Source: Micropterus salmoides
Taxonomy: Eukaryota > Chordata > Actinopteri > Centrarchiformes > Centrarchidae
Assembly (NCBI RefSeq): GCF_014851395.1
Contig: NW_024041039.1
Location: 1,994,360-2,058,359, forward strand
Length of the DNA stretch: 64,000 bases
Reading direction: 5' to 3'
Shown here: positions 11,827 through 22,989 of the stretch, piece after piece
Layout of the letters: each line of letters begins with the position of its first letter
How positions within the stretch are numbered: position 1 is the stretch's first letter
Notes under the pieces: generated by a model
Database searches by the model: none
The model's input: the letters and a program-made list of their open reading frames with translations, nothing else
What the model was told of the DNA's origin: nothing
Position numbers and translations under genes: made by a program

Positions 11827-14039
11827 AAAAAAAAGTAAAGTAAAGCAGCCATCCTCCTGATCCATGACTAATTCACAGAGTAAGTACAACCCTTTTGAAC
11901 CATGTGCCTAGCACACTGACCATTATTTTTCTATTTAAACTACCAACACTGGAGATGGACACCCCCCAAACGCAACTGCACCATATGCTTCACTTCATGC
12001 ACTAAGATCGTTAAAATGCACACTGTTGCACACACATTATTTCTTACTGTAAATACCTATTTGGTCCATGACAGGACCTCATTTCAGTGGATCACACAAA
12101 CGTTCATTAAAAGATGTATTCATATAATTGTCTTTATTGTTAATTACACATGCCTAACCAACCTCAAGCTAAATTTATAGGCATTTCAAACATTGTGATT
12201 TATTGTGTGAATATTCAGCACAGTAATCGACTATCAATCAACTCTCTATAGTCGTTAGTTGCAGCTCTAGACCCAAGCAGAGTTCTGTGTCAGATTAGGG
12301 CATACTACCAGCAGAGCACTAAAGTAATGCACAGCAGAGTACAGGGCAGGCAGACATCATATTATGAATTCCCATTAAATTATGACGTATAACTTTTTCC
12401 CAGACATGCCAGAGAACACAGGAGCTATTAAAGTCCAGGAGTTTCTAACTGAATAAAAAGAATAAATTTATCATTGAGGTGAAAAGTGGCCACATGCACA
12501 TTGAAAGAGGTTAATTCTACAGACAGACACAAACAAGAGGGAAGACTAAACCGTGCCTGCATGTGTGCTGACTCAGAAGGGATGATATTACAATCTGAAA
12601 GCAACACAGAATGTCTGAGAGCATCACTGCAATATATGTAGTATATTATGAATTGTCACCTGCCAGCTGAATTGTGTCTCCATTTATATTGATTAAGTTT
12701 AATAAGACCCACAAGTAGAAACCTGCATAATGGCCAAGAGCTTCTTTGAAATTATTCATGGCAGTATTAGAGCTAAGGGTGGGTGGTGGTGGTGGTGGTG
12801 TCGAAGTGGGTGTCAATGAGGGGCCCAATATGGAAAATGTTTGTCCGCCTGTCCATTAATTCCTAAATTCCAGACTATTCAGTTTCTCTTCTGTATCGGC
12901 TTTGAAGCTCCAGCACATTTCATTTAATAGAAGAAGAAAAGAGTCACCCTTAATTCATGCTCATTTTACCAAGAACAGTGCCCCACTGGAACTTGTGTGA
13001 AGTGGTTTCTGGTCAGCCAAGCAGCAACAACAAGTCCTTGTGATTGTCAATCACTCCAAAAAGATGCCACACTTGGAGAGAAATCTCTCTCCCCAAAATC
13101 AAGCCGAAGGGTTTTTACCAGAAACAATGTCCAGAGCCCCAAACATTCTCAGTGTGAGATGATGTCCTCTCTGAGTTAGAGGCTTCAGGTAACGCTGAAA
13201 CTCAACTTAAACGTGTCTCCGTCATGACTGTCACCTGCATTTATTTAATGCATAATTTTTAATAACTCATTTAGTAAATCATTAAGTGGCACTGTTCACT
13301 GTTCTGTGCTGATGATTGCATGTTAGCAGCGAAACTGAAATAGGGGTTTCCACTTCCCTTCAAAGGTAATTTCCTCAAACCCTGAGTCAGAAATCTCCAC
13401 TTCAGTAACACCTATACCTTACATACGCCAACCTTTCCAGTTTAACTCTATCTATATCGTGACAGTTTGAAGGTGTGATTTTATCAAAGGATGCAGTTTG
13501 GACTGGTCTAAAGGCACAAACAAAGTCAGTTCCAGAGAAACCACAGTCCACGTCAGAGAAACAGGAGCACACCCAGCTATCAAGGGCATAGTTTAGTGTC
13601 AACACTGGTTGGGACATCTTCCGTCCCAGCAGGGCTGGGGAGGGTTTTCCAGAGAAACCACACGTTCACAGATACGTTATTATGAGTCTGGCAAGCTCTG
13701 ACATGTGACCAGCTACAGCGAAAAGGAGCATTTCTGTATACCATAGTACTCTGTTAGGCTCAACAGGTGTTTAATAAATTGCTTGTATTGTCTCTCTTAC
13801 CCCGAACTGCCACCGCTATTCACGGCAGTTCTAATCAGTGCTTGTGCTGACACCTGAAGCGTTGCAGCGCGGCCCAGAAGCGGCTCTCCGTTCCACAGAG
13901 AATAGGCAGCAAGTCTATTTGTGACAGAAGCTGCGTCAGGCAGCACAGAGCAGATGAACCGGGAAGGAAATCTGCCACAGAAACGGCACAGAGAATCTGG
14001 TCGAGTCAAAATAAAACATTCTGTGCAGACTCCCAAACT

Positions 14040-14891
14040 TATATAGTTTACATTTACTCATTTAGCAGATGCTTTTATCCAAAGCGACTTACATTTGAGG
14101 AGCAGCATACAAGCATCAATAAGATCTACAACTGACAATACATACTTGTAAGTGGAGCAATAAATACTAGTTAGAGCTAATAGCACGTATGGCACCAATG
14201 GGTAAATACCTAGGGAAGTAAGAGTTAACAAAAAAGTGCAATCAATACAAGAGAATTGTAAGGGGATAGAAGAAAAGGGCACAGGAAGTGCATGTTAGAG
14301 GTGTTTTTGAAGTTAGAGAGGGACGCCCCTGTTCTGATGGCGTGTGGCAGCTCGTTCCACCATCGTGGTGTCACAGATGAGAACAGGGACTGAGATTGCT
14401 TTGTGTGGAGCGTAGTGGCAGAGAAGGAACGTAAACTTGTATTATGGAGTTTAGGTAGATGGTGCAGACCCAGTAGAGGCTCTGTATGCAGCATTAGGGA
14501 CTTGAATTTGATTCGGGAGGCCACGGGGAGCCAGGGGGAGGTCACTGAGTAACGGAGGGACATGAGTCCTTTTGGGCTGATCAAAAACCAGACGCGCTGC
14601 AGCGTTCTGAACCATTTGTAGGGGTTTTACCGCACAGCTAGAAGACCTCCCAGGAGGGCGAGAGATAACCATGACCTGTACCAGAAGCTGGGTGAGGTAG
14701 GGCCTGATTTTCCTTATGTTGTAGAGAGCAAAGCGGCACGACCGAGAGACAGCAGCAACATGGTCTGAAAAGGACAGCTGGTCATCAATCATGACACCCA
14801 AGTTTCTCACCACCCTGGTTGGAGTGATGGTTGAGGAGTCAGTTTGTAGTGTGATGTTATGGTGGATAGATTGCTTGGCTGGAATGACCAA
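14040..14891 (-). mobile_element. L2-type LINE 3' fragment in R1
   Basis: Same family as the element at 130-840. On the minus strand 14903-14225 encodes the post-palm region (VVRNLGVMIDDQLSFSDHVA, LQMVQNAAARLVFDQPKRTH) and tail (SSVTPRWWNELPHAIRTGAS) in two frames. The 3' UTR at 14040-14090 carries the common teleost tail whose plus strand reads AGCAGATGCTTTTATCCAAA. A small deletion removes the LDYCN region seen in the first copy. The 5' side is interrupted by the Penelope-like insertion at 14906. Confidence 0.75.
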
Positions 14892-15174
14892 TAATATCAA
14901 CAATATGTCTATGAAGATTCTCAGTCATCCAGGTCATAGTTATCTTGTTGCTGTGACGACAGTCGTTACAGTCGTTAAGACTACCTGTGGCCAAGACTGA
15001 ACGACCATCGTTGGTATCTTCACCTGAGGCCAATAGGTTACGTTTGTTGAGTTTCCTGGGAAGTGATGAAAGGACAGCATTGTAAGTGGGGGATAAGTGG
15101 TGGCGTAGACCCCCTCCCCTGTTCAATGACGGCTTCTCAACCCTGGTGTAGATCCTTCCTTGACACCTCTTTCA

Positions 15175-15470
15175 AACCATCCATCATCCTCTCTCGTCCT
15201 ATCACTTCCTGCAGGTTTTCTGGCTCTGGAGCTGTGGAGTCTGGATCTGTGGTTGCGGGTCACCTGCTGCCCCCGTGTTCCTGCTCAACACCCTCTGCTA
15301 CAACGACTATTGTTGCTAGTCTTATTGTTATTATTGTTATTATAATCATTAACATTACGATGGTTACCATTAACACTATTATAAATATCTGTACCATTTT
15401 TCATTTAGTCTATAGCAACTTTACCTTCACTGTCTGTACCTCTGTGTGTATATTGTGTAGGCTGCCTCCC

Positions 15471-15520
<50 letters not shown>

Positions 15521-15759
15521 CCCAGCCGGTCGAGGCAGATGGCCGCCCACCCTGAGCCATGGTTCTGCTCGAGGTTTCTGCCTCTTAAAGGAAGTTTTTC
15601 CTTGCCTCTGTCTCCTAGTGCTGCTCTTGGTGGGAACTGTTGGGCTTCTGTAAATATCATCACAGAGTACGGTCTAGACCTGCTCTTTTATGAAAAGTGC
15701 TGTGAGATAACTGTTGTTGTGATTTGGCGCTATAAATAAAATTGAATTGAATTGAATCA
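15175..15759 (+). mobile_element. Teleost LINE 3' UTR piece in R1
   Basis: The block has the features of a common fish LINE 3' end: GGTTCTGCTCGAGGTTTCTG, CTTAAAGGAAGTTTTTCCTT, GATTTGGCGC, and a terminal ATTGAATTGAATT tail at about 15741-15756. A CT microsatellite (15474-15516) lies inside. There is no protein-coding part of the LINE here. The open frame 15063-15653 is not a gene because it runs through the CT repeat and two unrelated TE pieces. Confidence 0.65.
15474..15516. repeat. CT dinucleotide repeat, 43 bp
   Basis: A pure CT tract inside the LINE tail of R1. The corresponding tract in R2 (40222-40296) is 75 bp, so it has changed length since duplication. Confidence 0.95.
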
Positions 15760-16330
15760 TGAAAGAGGTGTCAAGGAAGCCATCTAATATCAACAATAAC
15801 TACATTTAAAAGATATGTAGCCTACTTAACCATGGTGGAAGCACAAAAATCAAAGACAGCTGACCAAATCAACAAAATCTGAACATGTCAGCAAAATCAG
15901 GCAGGCAAAACGATCTTATTCTAAAATGCTCCATGTGGGACATGAAGCCCTGCAGAGAACGTAACAAAACCGTTTTACAGCGAGCTGTGATCTGTAGTAT
16001 TAAGCAAAATAACGGACAAATAAACAACTACTCAACAACGTGGGGCAGGCTAAATGCTTCGCTGCTGAAACGCTTCTAAAGAGCTTGCAGTGTGAGTTGA
16101 TGCCGGGCAGAGGACTGAACAAACCACGGTGCAGCTGTAATGCGGTGCACACACCACCTGTTCTGAAGGCAATAAGTCATAGAAGTCATATTCAGTCTGA
16201 CTTCAGTAAAAGCCACATTACCTCTAAAGAAAACAGCTCACTGATCATTGTATAGATGTGCTGTAGGTCTGTCTGACTGTCTAGTAGCAGAAGTAATAAG
16301 TGTACTAGTTAATGGTTAGGGTTAGTCATT

Positions 16331-17940
16331 TACAGATTATGAGATAATAGGTCAATATTCCAGCAAAGTGTGCAGAATGTTCAGTTTCTCTTGTGTATCG
16401 GCTTTGAAGCACCAACACCTTTAATTTCATGTTAGTGCGTTACCACTTATCTCATTCAAGTAAAATGCAGACTCATGTTGCAGATACTGATACTGATTGT
16501 TTTTACAGTTTTGGGTTTAGTTTAAGTGTCATCCTTAAATTGTCCTTGGTTAGCCCGTTCTAAGGATAAAGCATTTGTCGAGGACTCTGGGTTTTTAGAG
16601 ACCTTTATTCCTGTGTTTTTGAGAATTTATTCCAGTAGAACAGAGCATCACGAAATGTCAAGGTAAAGGTTTATACTGCACACGTAAGGCAACCAAGCTT
16701 GACCAAGGTGCTTTACAATGAGCCATTAAAATACATTATCAGAACTATAAACACCTATCTAGCACCCATCTAGTACAGTAATAACCTATAAACCCATAAG
16801 TACAATAAAAAACAACTTTTGGTTGTGCTGGCTTTGATTCTGTATTGCTGTTACCCTCATCTCTGCTTTCTGTCTCATGTTCGCGCTAATACTGGGGCAG
16901 CAGGGCAGTGGTGGGTAGAGTAGCCTTCGAAAAACCTTTCCTTTGAGTAAAAGTACAATTATCATTTCACAAAACTACTCAAGTAAAAGTATCAACCATT
17001 CAAACAATAAGCTACCTGAGCGTCACACGTAAAGCCCAACAGGATTGTTCTATCCACCCAAATTTGCTCTTTCCCTGTGGCTCTCAACAGTTTTAACCTG
17101 CAAAATTCTAATTAAAGAATTCATTTTTTAGGCATCACTATGAAATAAATATCAACCAATGCGAATTAGAAAAAATAAACAGGCCAAACCTTAAATGGAA
17201 AAGGTGTTTGATTTCTTAATGTTTGCATCTGTCCTGCTCTTTAGGCTAATATCTGGGACAGGCGCACTGGTTTAAGCTCTCCTGCGTAACCGTGCGTGAT
17301 GACTGCTCATTTAGCCACCCCTGTATGTGTGGACGCCCGCCGCCACCGTTCGCGGGTCGTCCAGTTATGATAAAATTTAAACATAAAAACTTAATTTAGG
17401 TAAGGTCCTGCTGGGGAGCAGGCTGCACCAAAACAACAAAACGAGGCTCAGACCAGTACTGTTTATAAAACCAATGCCGATGTGTTTATTAAAAAAAAGT
17501 AACACAATGAACCACAAAAAAAAAAAAATTGATAAAGAGTTCAGTCATTTATGATAAAACTTGTAATAAAAGTCACTGGGCAAGCCTTAATCCGTCCGGT
17601 CCTCAGTAGTTAGTCTTTACGATCCCTGTTTCAGTCCATCGGCCCGCCGCCTCACTTCCACTGCTCTTGATGCTCGTTCCTCCTCTCGGCAGTGGTCAGC
17701 AGTAACCTAGGTGACAGGATGCTCACGGCAGTCACAGAGTTCCACACAACAACACCTTCCTCCACAATAATTCCTCTTGATGTAATTATAAAAGCTTTAA
17801 AGTAACAAACAAAAAAACGCCAGTCACCATGTCAACCTTAGGTGACGGCCAAACATCAAGTACGCTGGTGTTTTTCAGCAGTTACCCACCCAAAACCCTA
17901 CGCAGAGTCGCAGTCTAACACACTTCTCTGCTCCTCCATT
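16331..17940. other. Non-coding stretch with MITE end
   Basis: No exon recognised. A CAGTGGTGGGTAGAGTAGCC end starting at 16906, followed by ACTACTCAAGTAAAAGTA (16974-16991), resembles the terminus of a common fish hAT-type MITE. Its partner end was not located. A block near 16700-16730 (GTGCTTTACAATGAGCC) resembles a LINE tail. An A run lies at 17516-17528. Confidence 0.4.
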
Positions 17941-17942
17941 TC

Positions 17943-18311
17943 AGGAGTTACTTAGTGAAAATCCTATAGTGACGGTGTCTGTCCCCCGACCACTGAAATT
18001 ATTTAAAAAGGTAAACAGAAGAGGAGCTGTGCATAAAAACCTCATAAAAATTAAAACCACAAGAGCAATAGTGCAAACGAATAGGAGAGTTAAATGTGGA
18101 CTCTTAAACATCAGATCTCTCTCTTCTAAAGCTGTACTAGTAAATGAACTAATATCAGATTATGATATTGATTTATTTTGTCTTACTGAAACCTGGCTGG
18201 GTGATGGTGAATATGTTAGCCTAAATGAATCCACCCCTCCCAGTCATTTTAATACTCACATTCCTTGAGGCACAGGCCGAGGAGGTGGAGTTGCAGCTAT
18301 CTTCGACTCTA
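17943..18311 (+). mobile_element. LINE endonuclease N-terminal fragment
   Basis: Encodes the beginning of a LINE AP endonuclease: [35 protein letters not shown], then after a stop/frameshift near 18268 the GTGRGGGVAAIFDS block. It stops abruptly at about 18311, where minus-strand Gypsy sequence begins. The remaining endonuclease and RT are absent. The upstream Lys/Arg-rich part (from 17969) fits the N-terminal extension of such ORFs. Confidence 0.7.
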
Positions 18312-18461
18312 GCCCAACGTGTGGGGTCCCATCCCCAACTCTGTGGCACGGTTTCCTCCCGGGTTCCGGGCACGTCGATCATCGCAACCAGCAGTTCTTC
18401 CTCTAATGCTGGCTCCCGGGCGTCCTGTCCTGGGTCAGAAGTGGGGAGCCTCGACCACGCA

Positions 18462-18983
18462 TCAGCATTTTGTGTGGTCCCGCCCTGGTCTGTACTTAAT
18501 GGTATAGTCAAAGTTAGCTAATTGGGCCGCCCACCTTTGTTCTACTGCCCCCAATTTAGCAGTCTGCAGATGTACTAGGGGGTTATTGTCCATCACCACA
18601 GTCACTTTTGCACCCCATAGATAGTCTTTGAACTTCTCCACCATGGCCCACTTACTTACTGCCAGTATCATTACACTCTGTAGGGTGGAGACTGCGACTG
18701 GCATAACCAATAACTCTCTCAATCCCTTCTCCTGTGCAAGCACGGCTCCCAGTCCTAAGTTACTTGCGTCTGTGTACAAGGTGAAAGGTAGAGGAAAGTC
18801 TGCAAATGCTAGTATAGGGGCCTTGAGAAGTTCTGTTTTAGCATGTGGAAGGCCGTCACACTGGTCTGTCCAATTGACTGTTGACAGTCCCTCCCCGTTT
18901 GCGCCTTGTCCCCACAAGCAACTCATTAAGGGGCTTAGCGACCTCGGAGAAGTCTTTGATAAACCGCCTATAGTAGCCCACAA
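18462..18983 (-). pseudogene. Gypsy RNase H fragment
   Basis: The end of pol. LPFTLYTDASNLGLGAVLAQ is the classic start of the Ty3/Gypsy RNase H fold. VTVVMDNNPLVHL and RWAAQLANFDYTIKYRPG follow, and the NADAWSRLP box continues in another frame (18511-18221). Role in an active element: removal of the RNA strand after reverse transcription. The expected SKWAVVEKFxDYL-type region is present but with substitutions. A stop and frame changes separate it from the connection domain at 18856-19086 ([20 protein letters not shown]), so it is not functional. Confidence 0.7.
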
Positions 18984-19621
18984 AACCTAAAAAGGAGCGT
19001 ACCTGCCTGACCGTTAGGGGCACGCCACTCCTGAACTCCGGCCACTTTCCCAGGGTCCGGTGACACGCCCTGCCCACTAACCACATGGCCCAGGAACTTT
19101 ACCTCTTTCTGAAAGAGATGACACTTCTCAGGGCGAAGTTTCAAGCCGTAGTGCTCAAGGGACTGAAACACACAGCTTCCAAGTGACTGAGGCGGGTGGC
19201 AAAATCTGCCGAGAAGATGATCACATCGTCGATAAACTAACACTGACTCTGATAACTGGCTACCTAGACACCGCTGCATCAACCTTAGGAACGTAGCCGG
19301 AGCATTACACAAGCCGAAAGGCATTCTCTCGAACTGGAATAACCCGAGAGGTGTGGTGAATGCAGTTTTTTCTTTGTCTGCTTCCTCTACTTCAACCTGC
19401 CAGTAACCACTCGCCAGATCTAATGTGGAATACCACTCAGCTTTGGTTAAGCTAGTTAGGGAGTCTTCAACACATGGCAGGGGGAAAGCATCTTTGTGTG
19501 TAACACTGTTGAGCTTACGATAGTCTACACAGAACCGCCAGGCACCACACTTCTTTTGAACCAGCACTATAGGTGCTGCCCATGGACTACAACTCTCTCT
19601 GATGACTCTCTTCTCCAACAT
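18968..19621 (-). pseudogene. Gypsy reverse transcriptase, catalytic box disrupted
   Basis: 217 open residues of the RT domain: WAAPIVLVQKKCGAWRFCVD, YRKLNSVTHKDAFPLPCVED, LDLASGYWQVEV, FQFERMPFGLCNAPATF, and [20 protein letters not shown] are all recognisable. The segment that should carry the YxDD catalytic motif reads VYRRCDHLLGRF. A frame change starts exactly there (about 19230) and is compensated some 50-60 bases later, so the stretch stays open but has no catalytic aspartate pair. The protein segment is therefore dead as an enzyme although long and open. Confidence 0.75.
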
Positions 19622-19624
19622 TCC

Positions 19625-20395
19625 TTACAGCAAACTGCACACCTCCTTATACAATGTAGGGGGTACTGTCCTAAATGTCTCCCTAATGGGGGCTGCATCA
19701 CCTGTTGGAATGTGATGTTTGATAATATCTGTGCGGCCATAATCCTCATCATTTGCTGAAAACACATGCTGCCACTTACTTAAAAATTCTCGGAGCTGCT
19801 GCTGCCCTTCACTCAGCTGGTCACTATGGGGTACAGGGATGCTTTGCTGGCTTACGGCCTCCTGACTCTGCCCCTGGTTTACCTGAACAACCCCTACTTC
19901 TACCACCCCAGGGCCCACCTCCGTGAAGGAGACATCTGTGCCTTCCCGAACACTCACTTGATCAATCACCGACACTGTGGCCAACTGCTGGTGCCTATAT
20001 AGAGAGACTGGGAAAGGATGATTGTTACGTACACGCACTGGTATTCTTCCCCCCCGCGGTTCAACCAGGGCACAGGGATTCTGCAGGTCGGCAGGTGTGT
20101 TGACCCGAGCCCACAGCAACGCCTTGCTCTGAGCTGGGATGGACACGGCATAGCGACAAGCTACTCGAACGGTGCTCTCCCACTTCTCCCGGATGGTGGC
20201 AGCTTGAAACCTGTGGCAGTCTGCAAAGACACTGTCCCACTCTTTGCCCCATGCTGTTGCCTGGGGTTGGGGATGCGAATCCTCACGACTGTGAAAAAGT
20301 TTTTCCCAACTGGTGAGAATCACATTCATCCCCAGTAGTGCTTTGTTAGTCCCCAAACAGTCATCCCTCACAATCACAACCCCCCTGGATGGCAC
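19625..20395 (-). pseudogene. Gypsy protease-RT linker region
   Basis: 256 residues between protease and RT. The C-terminal part contains QQLREFLSKWQHVFSANDED, DIIKHHIPTGDAAPIRETFR and PPTLYKEVCSLL, the usual lead-in to Gypsy RT. The N-terminal part contains the NPCALVEPRGGRIPVRVRNN region, typical of the spacer after protease in fish Gypsy elements. It follows the protease piece with a frame change at about 20390. Confidence 0.6.
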
Positions 20396-20628
20396 AGTAA
20401 CCCCCCAATCTCAAAGTCAGTCACCAGGTAACCCACAAAGGGAATGTCTAGTCCATTAGCGGCACGCAGAGTCAGCCACGGAAGGTCGTCGGGGTTCCGC
20501 TGTTGTCCTTTAAAAAGTTCATTACACAGGCTCTCACTAAATAGCGTGACTTGCGACGCAGTATCTACTAAACAATCAACCTCTACACCGTCTACTTTGA
20601 CTCTTGTTCGGGGACAAGATTTCGCCAT
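20374..20628 (-). pseudogene. Gypsy aspartic protease fragment
   Basis: An 84-residue open segment with VDCLVDTASQVTLFSESLC, the retropepsin active-site neighbourhood (D-T-A in place of the more common D-T-G/S), and the YLVTDFEIGG strand. In an active element it cleaves the Gag-Pol polyprotein. It is overlapped by the gag piece upstream and the linker downstream in other frames. Confidence 0.65.
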
Positions 20629-20936
20629 GATGGCCTCCTTAAGTGGGTGTGACTAGGGTCGTTTGGGGGGCTCCCGGCCACTGTGGCCGGCTCAACCAAA
20701 AAACCCTGTGCTGACGCCTGGTGGGTGCAATAGCGTTTGATGTGCCCCAGGGCCAGTGCCTCGCCTTTAACAGCATCGAAAGAAAGGTCTGGATCATTTC
20801 TGACCTGGCGCCATAACTCTTGTCGAATACGCCCAGCGTGTAATCCAATGACAAACTGGTCCCGGAGAATGAGGTCCCCCTGCCTCAAGCTCTTGTCTCT
20901 CTGCTGCAGTCGACCAAACAACTCCCGCAGCTGCAA
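20592..20936 (-). pseudogene. Gypsy Gag capsid fragment
   Basis: Contains LRDQFVIGLHAGRIRQELWR and DPDLSFDAVKGEALALG, matching the C-terminal capsid part of fish Ty3/Gypsy Gag. Upstream LFGRLQQRDKSLRQGD also fits. The N-terminal Gag and the 5' LTR are not identifiable between 20940 and 21400. Confidence 0.6.
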
Positions 20937-21050
20937 AGCGAAGGATCTCAGTCACTGGTCCAGTCCCTGCTTACAATTGAAAAGACTTGTAAGCATGTTC
21001 CCATTATAAATCACAATCAACTTGAAATGTGACCTATGTGAGGAAGCGCC

Positions 21051-21940
21051 ATGTCCGATCCCTTCAAACGCTTACAACTGTCTATAAATGGTCAGAGGAA
21101 TTAATATTAATACGTACTGACGGCGGGAAGAAAAGGAGGCAAACTCTGACAGAGGAGCTACAAAACGAGATTTAACTCAGCATGACACTGACGTTCTTTT
21201 AGGTGAAGCTGAAATTGTTTGGTGGGTAAAAAATGCACTTTCATGCAGCGCTCATGCACCGGAGGAAAAGGGGCACCAGAACTCCATACCCTTTATAACC
21301 GATCAGCAGGAACGGGGCATTCCTCCTGAGTAGTGACGTCACTGACTGAAGGGGGGGAGGGGTACACACAGACAGGTTACACAAACAATCCACTCATGAC
21401 AGGGGATGAGTTAAAAGAAATAGCCTGTGACTTGTTGTAAACGACATTGAAATAGTGTTATTTTCCATAACAAACATCACATCACATCCATATGCTGGCG
21501 CACAGTGTTTGGCTCGATTAGGAAGCGAACATGTGATAACAATATAGTATGAAACTATGCACTAGTATTTACTCGACTGAGGCATTGAAAACTGTTTCAA
21601 TTTAAATGTAATTTGTCCTCCTGTTCACCTTTATTTATGAAAATAAATTGTACTGCATACATGTAATTAATATGATTTGATTGATTCAAAACAAGAAGAA
21701 GACATAACACAACACGCCACAAACCTTGAAGGAGAGCCACCTCAGCCCCCGCGGAAGACAGCTCTGATCACGGGAGACATCAGAGCCAAGAGGAAGAGCC
21801 TCCATCCCCCTCACTGAAAACCAACAGTGAGGATTCACCATCTCTACCCCCCCCAATCCCCATCCAGGTCTCCAGACACCCTTTCTCTCCTCTCCCCACT
21901 GTTGGACTTCACTGATCACATGGAAGACCTGGTTAGAGCT
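21051..21940. other. Non-coding stretch
   Basis: No exon or clear repeat identified. A GGAGGGG-rich tract occurs near 21351-21362 and AT-rich DNA from 21560. The open frame at 21686-21919 has no recognisable domain. Confidence 0.4.
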
Positions 21941-22501
21941 GGTACCAAATTTACTCTCCGCTCCTTCACTCGCTCCACTCCCATTTTTCTACCCTAAACC
22001 CCCCTCACCGTCCACCTCCAGCACTGGTTCTACGTCCTCCAGGTTTGACACATGTGTCACAAATATAGCGCCCAACACGCCCTCCCGCTCCACAATGGCG
22101 AAAAAGCCCAGTAAGCTCTGTCTGATATGTGCTGGGTCCAGGCTACAAGAAAAATAGCACTCATGACTCTTCCCAGGACAAGCCGTGGCCCAGTGTGCTG
22201 GTAGTCTTCTCCGTCCCTGTCTTGATAGGTAACAGAAAAATCATGGTGAATGTGTTAAGAAACAGGAAGCACTCAACATGTCCTGCAAATTTAGTATTAC
22301 TTTTTTTGACAAGCTGCAGCCTGTCGAAAAAAGTGGGCCAGATAATGTTTTTAACACACTAAAATTAGCTTTGTTAAACGTTAGGTCTTTGGCAGGAAAA
22401 ACATTTTTAATCAATGATTTTAGAATCACTCACAATCTTAATTTCATGTTTTTAACAGTGCAGCTGTCCTTATCGAGTCTACCCCTCCCAACTTCAGTTT
22501 T

Positions 22502-22864
22502 ATGAGTGAAGCTAGAGTGCATAAGAGAGGAGGTGGAGTTGCCATTTTGTTTAATGACTCCCTCCAATGCAAAAAGATGTCTTATGGGAATTTTGCTTCT
22601 TTTGAATATGTGGCTCTTCAGCTGAATTCCTCTTCTCGAGCTATTTTTCTAAATATCTACAGGCCCCCTAAATACTGTGCAAACATTTTTGATGACTTTG
22701 GTGAACTGCTGTCTATAATCTGTATTGACTTTGACTGTGTGGTTATTGTTGGTGATTTTAACATCCATGTTGACAACCCTCAGGAAAGAGGGACTAAAGA
22801 ACTGTTTTGTGTTCTTGATAATTATGGACTGACCCAACATGTGACGGAGCCCAACACACAATAA
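22502..22864 (+). pseudogene. LINE endonuclease core
   Basis: Part of the AP-type endonuclease that nicks target DNA. HKRGGGVAILFNDSLQCK, NIYRPPKYCANIF and VIVGDFNIHVDNPQER carry the conserved glycine-rich, YRPP and GDFN motifs. The preceding LLNVRSLAGKTFLINDF (22345-22430) lies in another frame, and the final SDHCCV histidine motif is beyond the nested insertion at about 23040. The three pieces together give a whole domain, broken by a frame change and an insertion. Confidence 0.75.
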
Positions 22865-22877
22865 GGGGCACACTTTA

Positions 22878-22986
22878 TAATAATAATAATCCTTATTTGT
22901 AGAGCACTTTTCAAAAACAAGTTACAAAAGTGCTTTAACAAGTGTAAAGAATAATACAAAAAAAAAGATAAGAGCATGAAAATTAA
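22878..22986 (-). mobile_element. Short LINE 3' tail nested in endonuclease
   Basis: A 109-bp piece carrying the same TAA/ATT tail and AGAGCACTTTTCAAAAACAA block as the LINE end at 9886, in minus orientation. Removing it joins the codons of the host LINE exactly (HTL before, DLVISKGLDISKV after), so the junctions can be placed almost to the base. It is a severely 5'-truncated copy with little or no target duplication visible. Confidence 0.75.
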
Positions 22987-22989
22987 GAC

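Larger units (their letters stand above)
14906..15784 (-). mobile_element. Penelope-like element fragment with nested LINE tail
   Basis: Minus-strand 15150-14857 encodes the end of a GIY-YIG-containing Penelope-like protein: ERGVKE-type residues, then EKPSLNRGGGLRHHLSPTYN and AVLSSLPRKLN, followed by its 3' UTR ending at about 14906. A 14-bp direct repeat, TAATATCAACAATA, flanks the block (14892-14905 and 15785-15798) and looks like a target duplication. A 20-bp perfect inverted repeat (15155-15174 and 15760-15779) carries the same ERGVKE codons on both strands. The LINE tail sits between the two arms. Assignment to Penelope-like elements rests on recalled family features and should be tested. 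Confidence 0.6.
11880..16330. repeat. Segmental repeat R, copy R1
   Basis: This 4.45-kb segment is nearly identical, in the same orientation, to 35745-41120 (R2). R1 lacks the 1.17-kb insertion that R2 carries near 35850-37020. It keeps about 0.33 kb (roughly 12293-12631) that R2 lacks. Both copies share the nested L2, Penelope-like and LINE-tail insertions, so these predate the duplication. Between the TEs (12640-13640) is unique-looking DNA with a GGT-repeat tract near 12780-12800 and no convincing exon. Short open frames at 12646-12828 and 13402-13617 are present in both copies, but nothing recognisable is encoded. Confidence 0.85.
18312..21050 (-). mobile_element. Ty3/Gypsy LTR retrotransposon remnant
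   Basis: Minus-strand gag-protease-RT-RNase H order is visible from 20936 down to 18312. Integrase and LTRs were not found: the element stops just after the NADAWSRLP tether region and is fused to the LINE piece ending at 18311. Several frame breaks exist. It is a dead internal remnant, with composition more GC-rich than its surroundings. Confidence 0.75.

Noticed and set aside
15063..15653. 196-residue frame with serine/leucine repeats
   Set aside because: It runs through a Penelope-like piece, a LINE tail and a CT microsatellite; the R2 copy (39810-40433) differs only by repeat length.
21686..21919. 77-residue minus-strand frame with Gly/Trp residues
   Set aside because: Lies at the 5' side of a LINE, in the opposite orientation; no domain.
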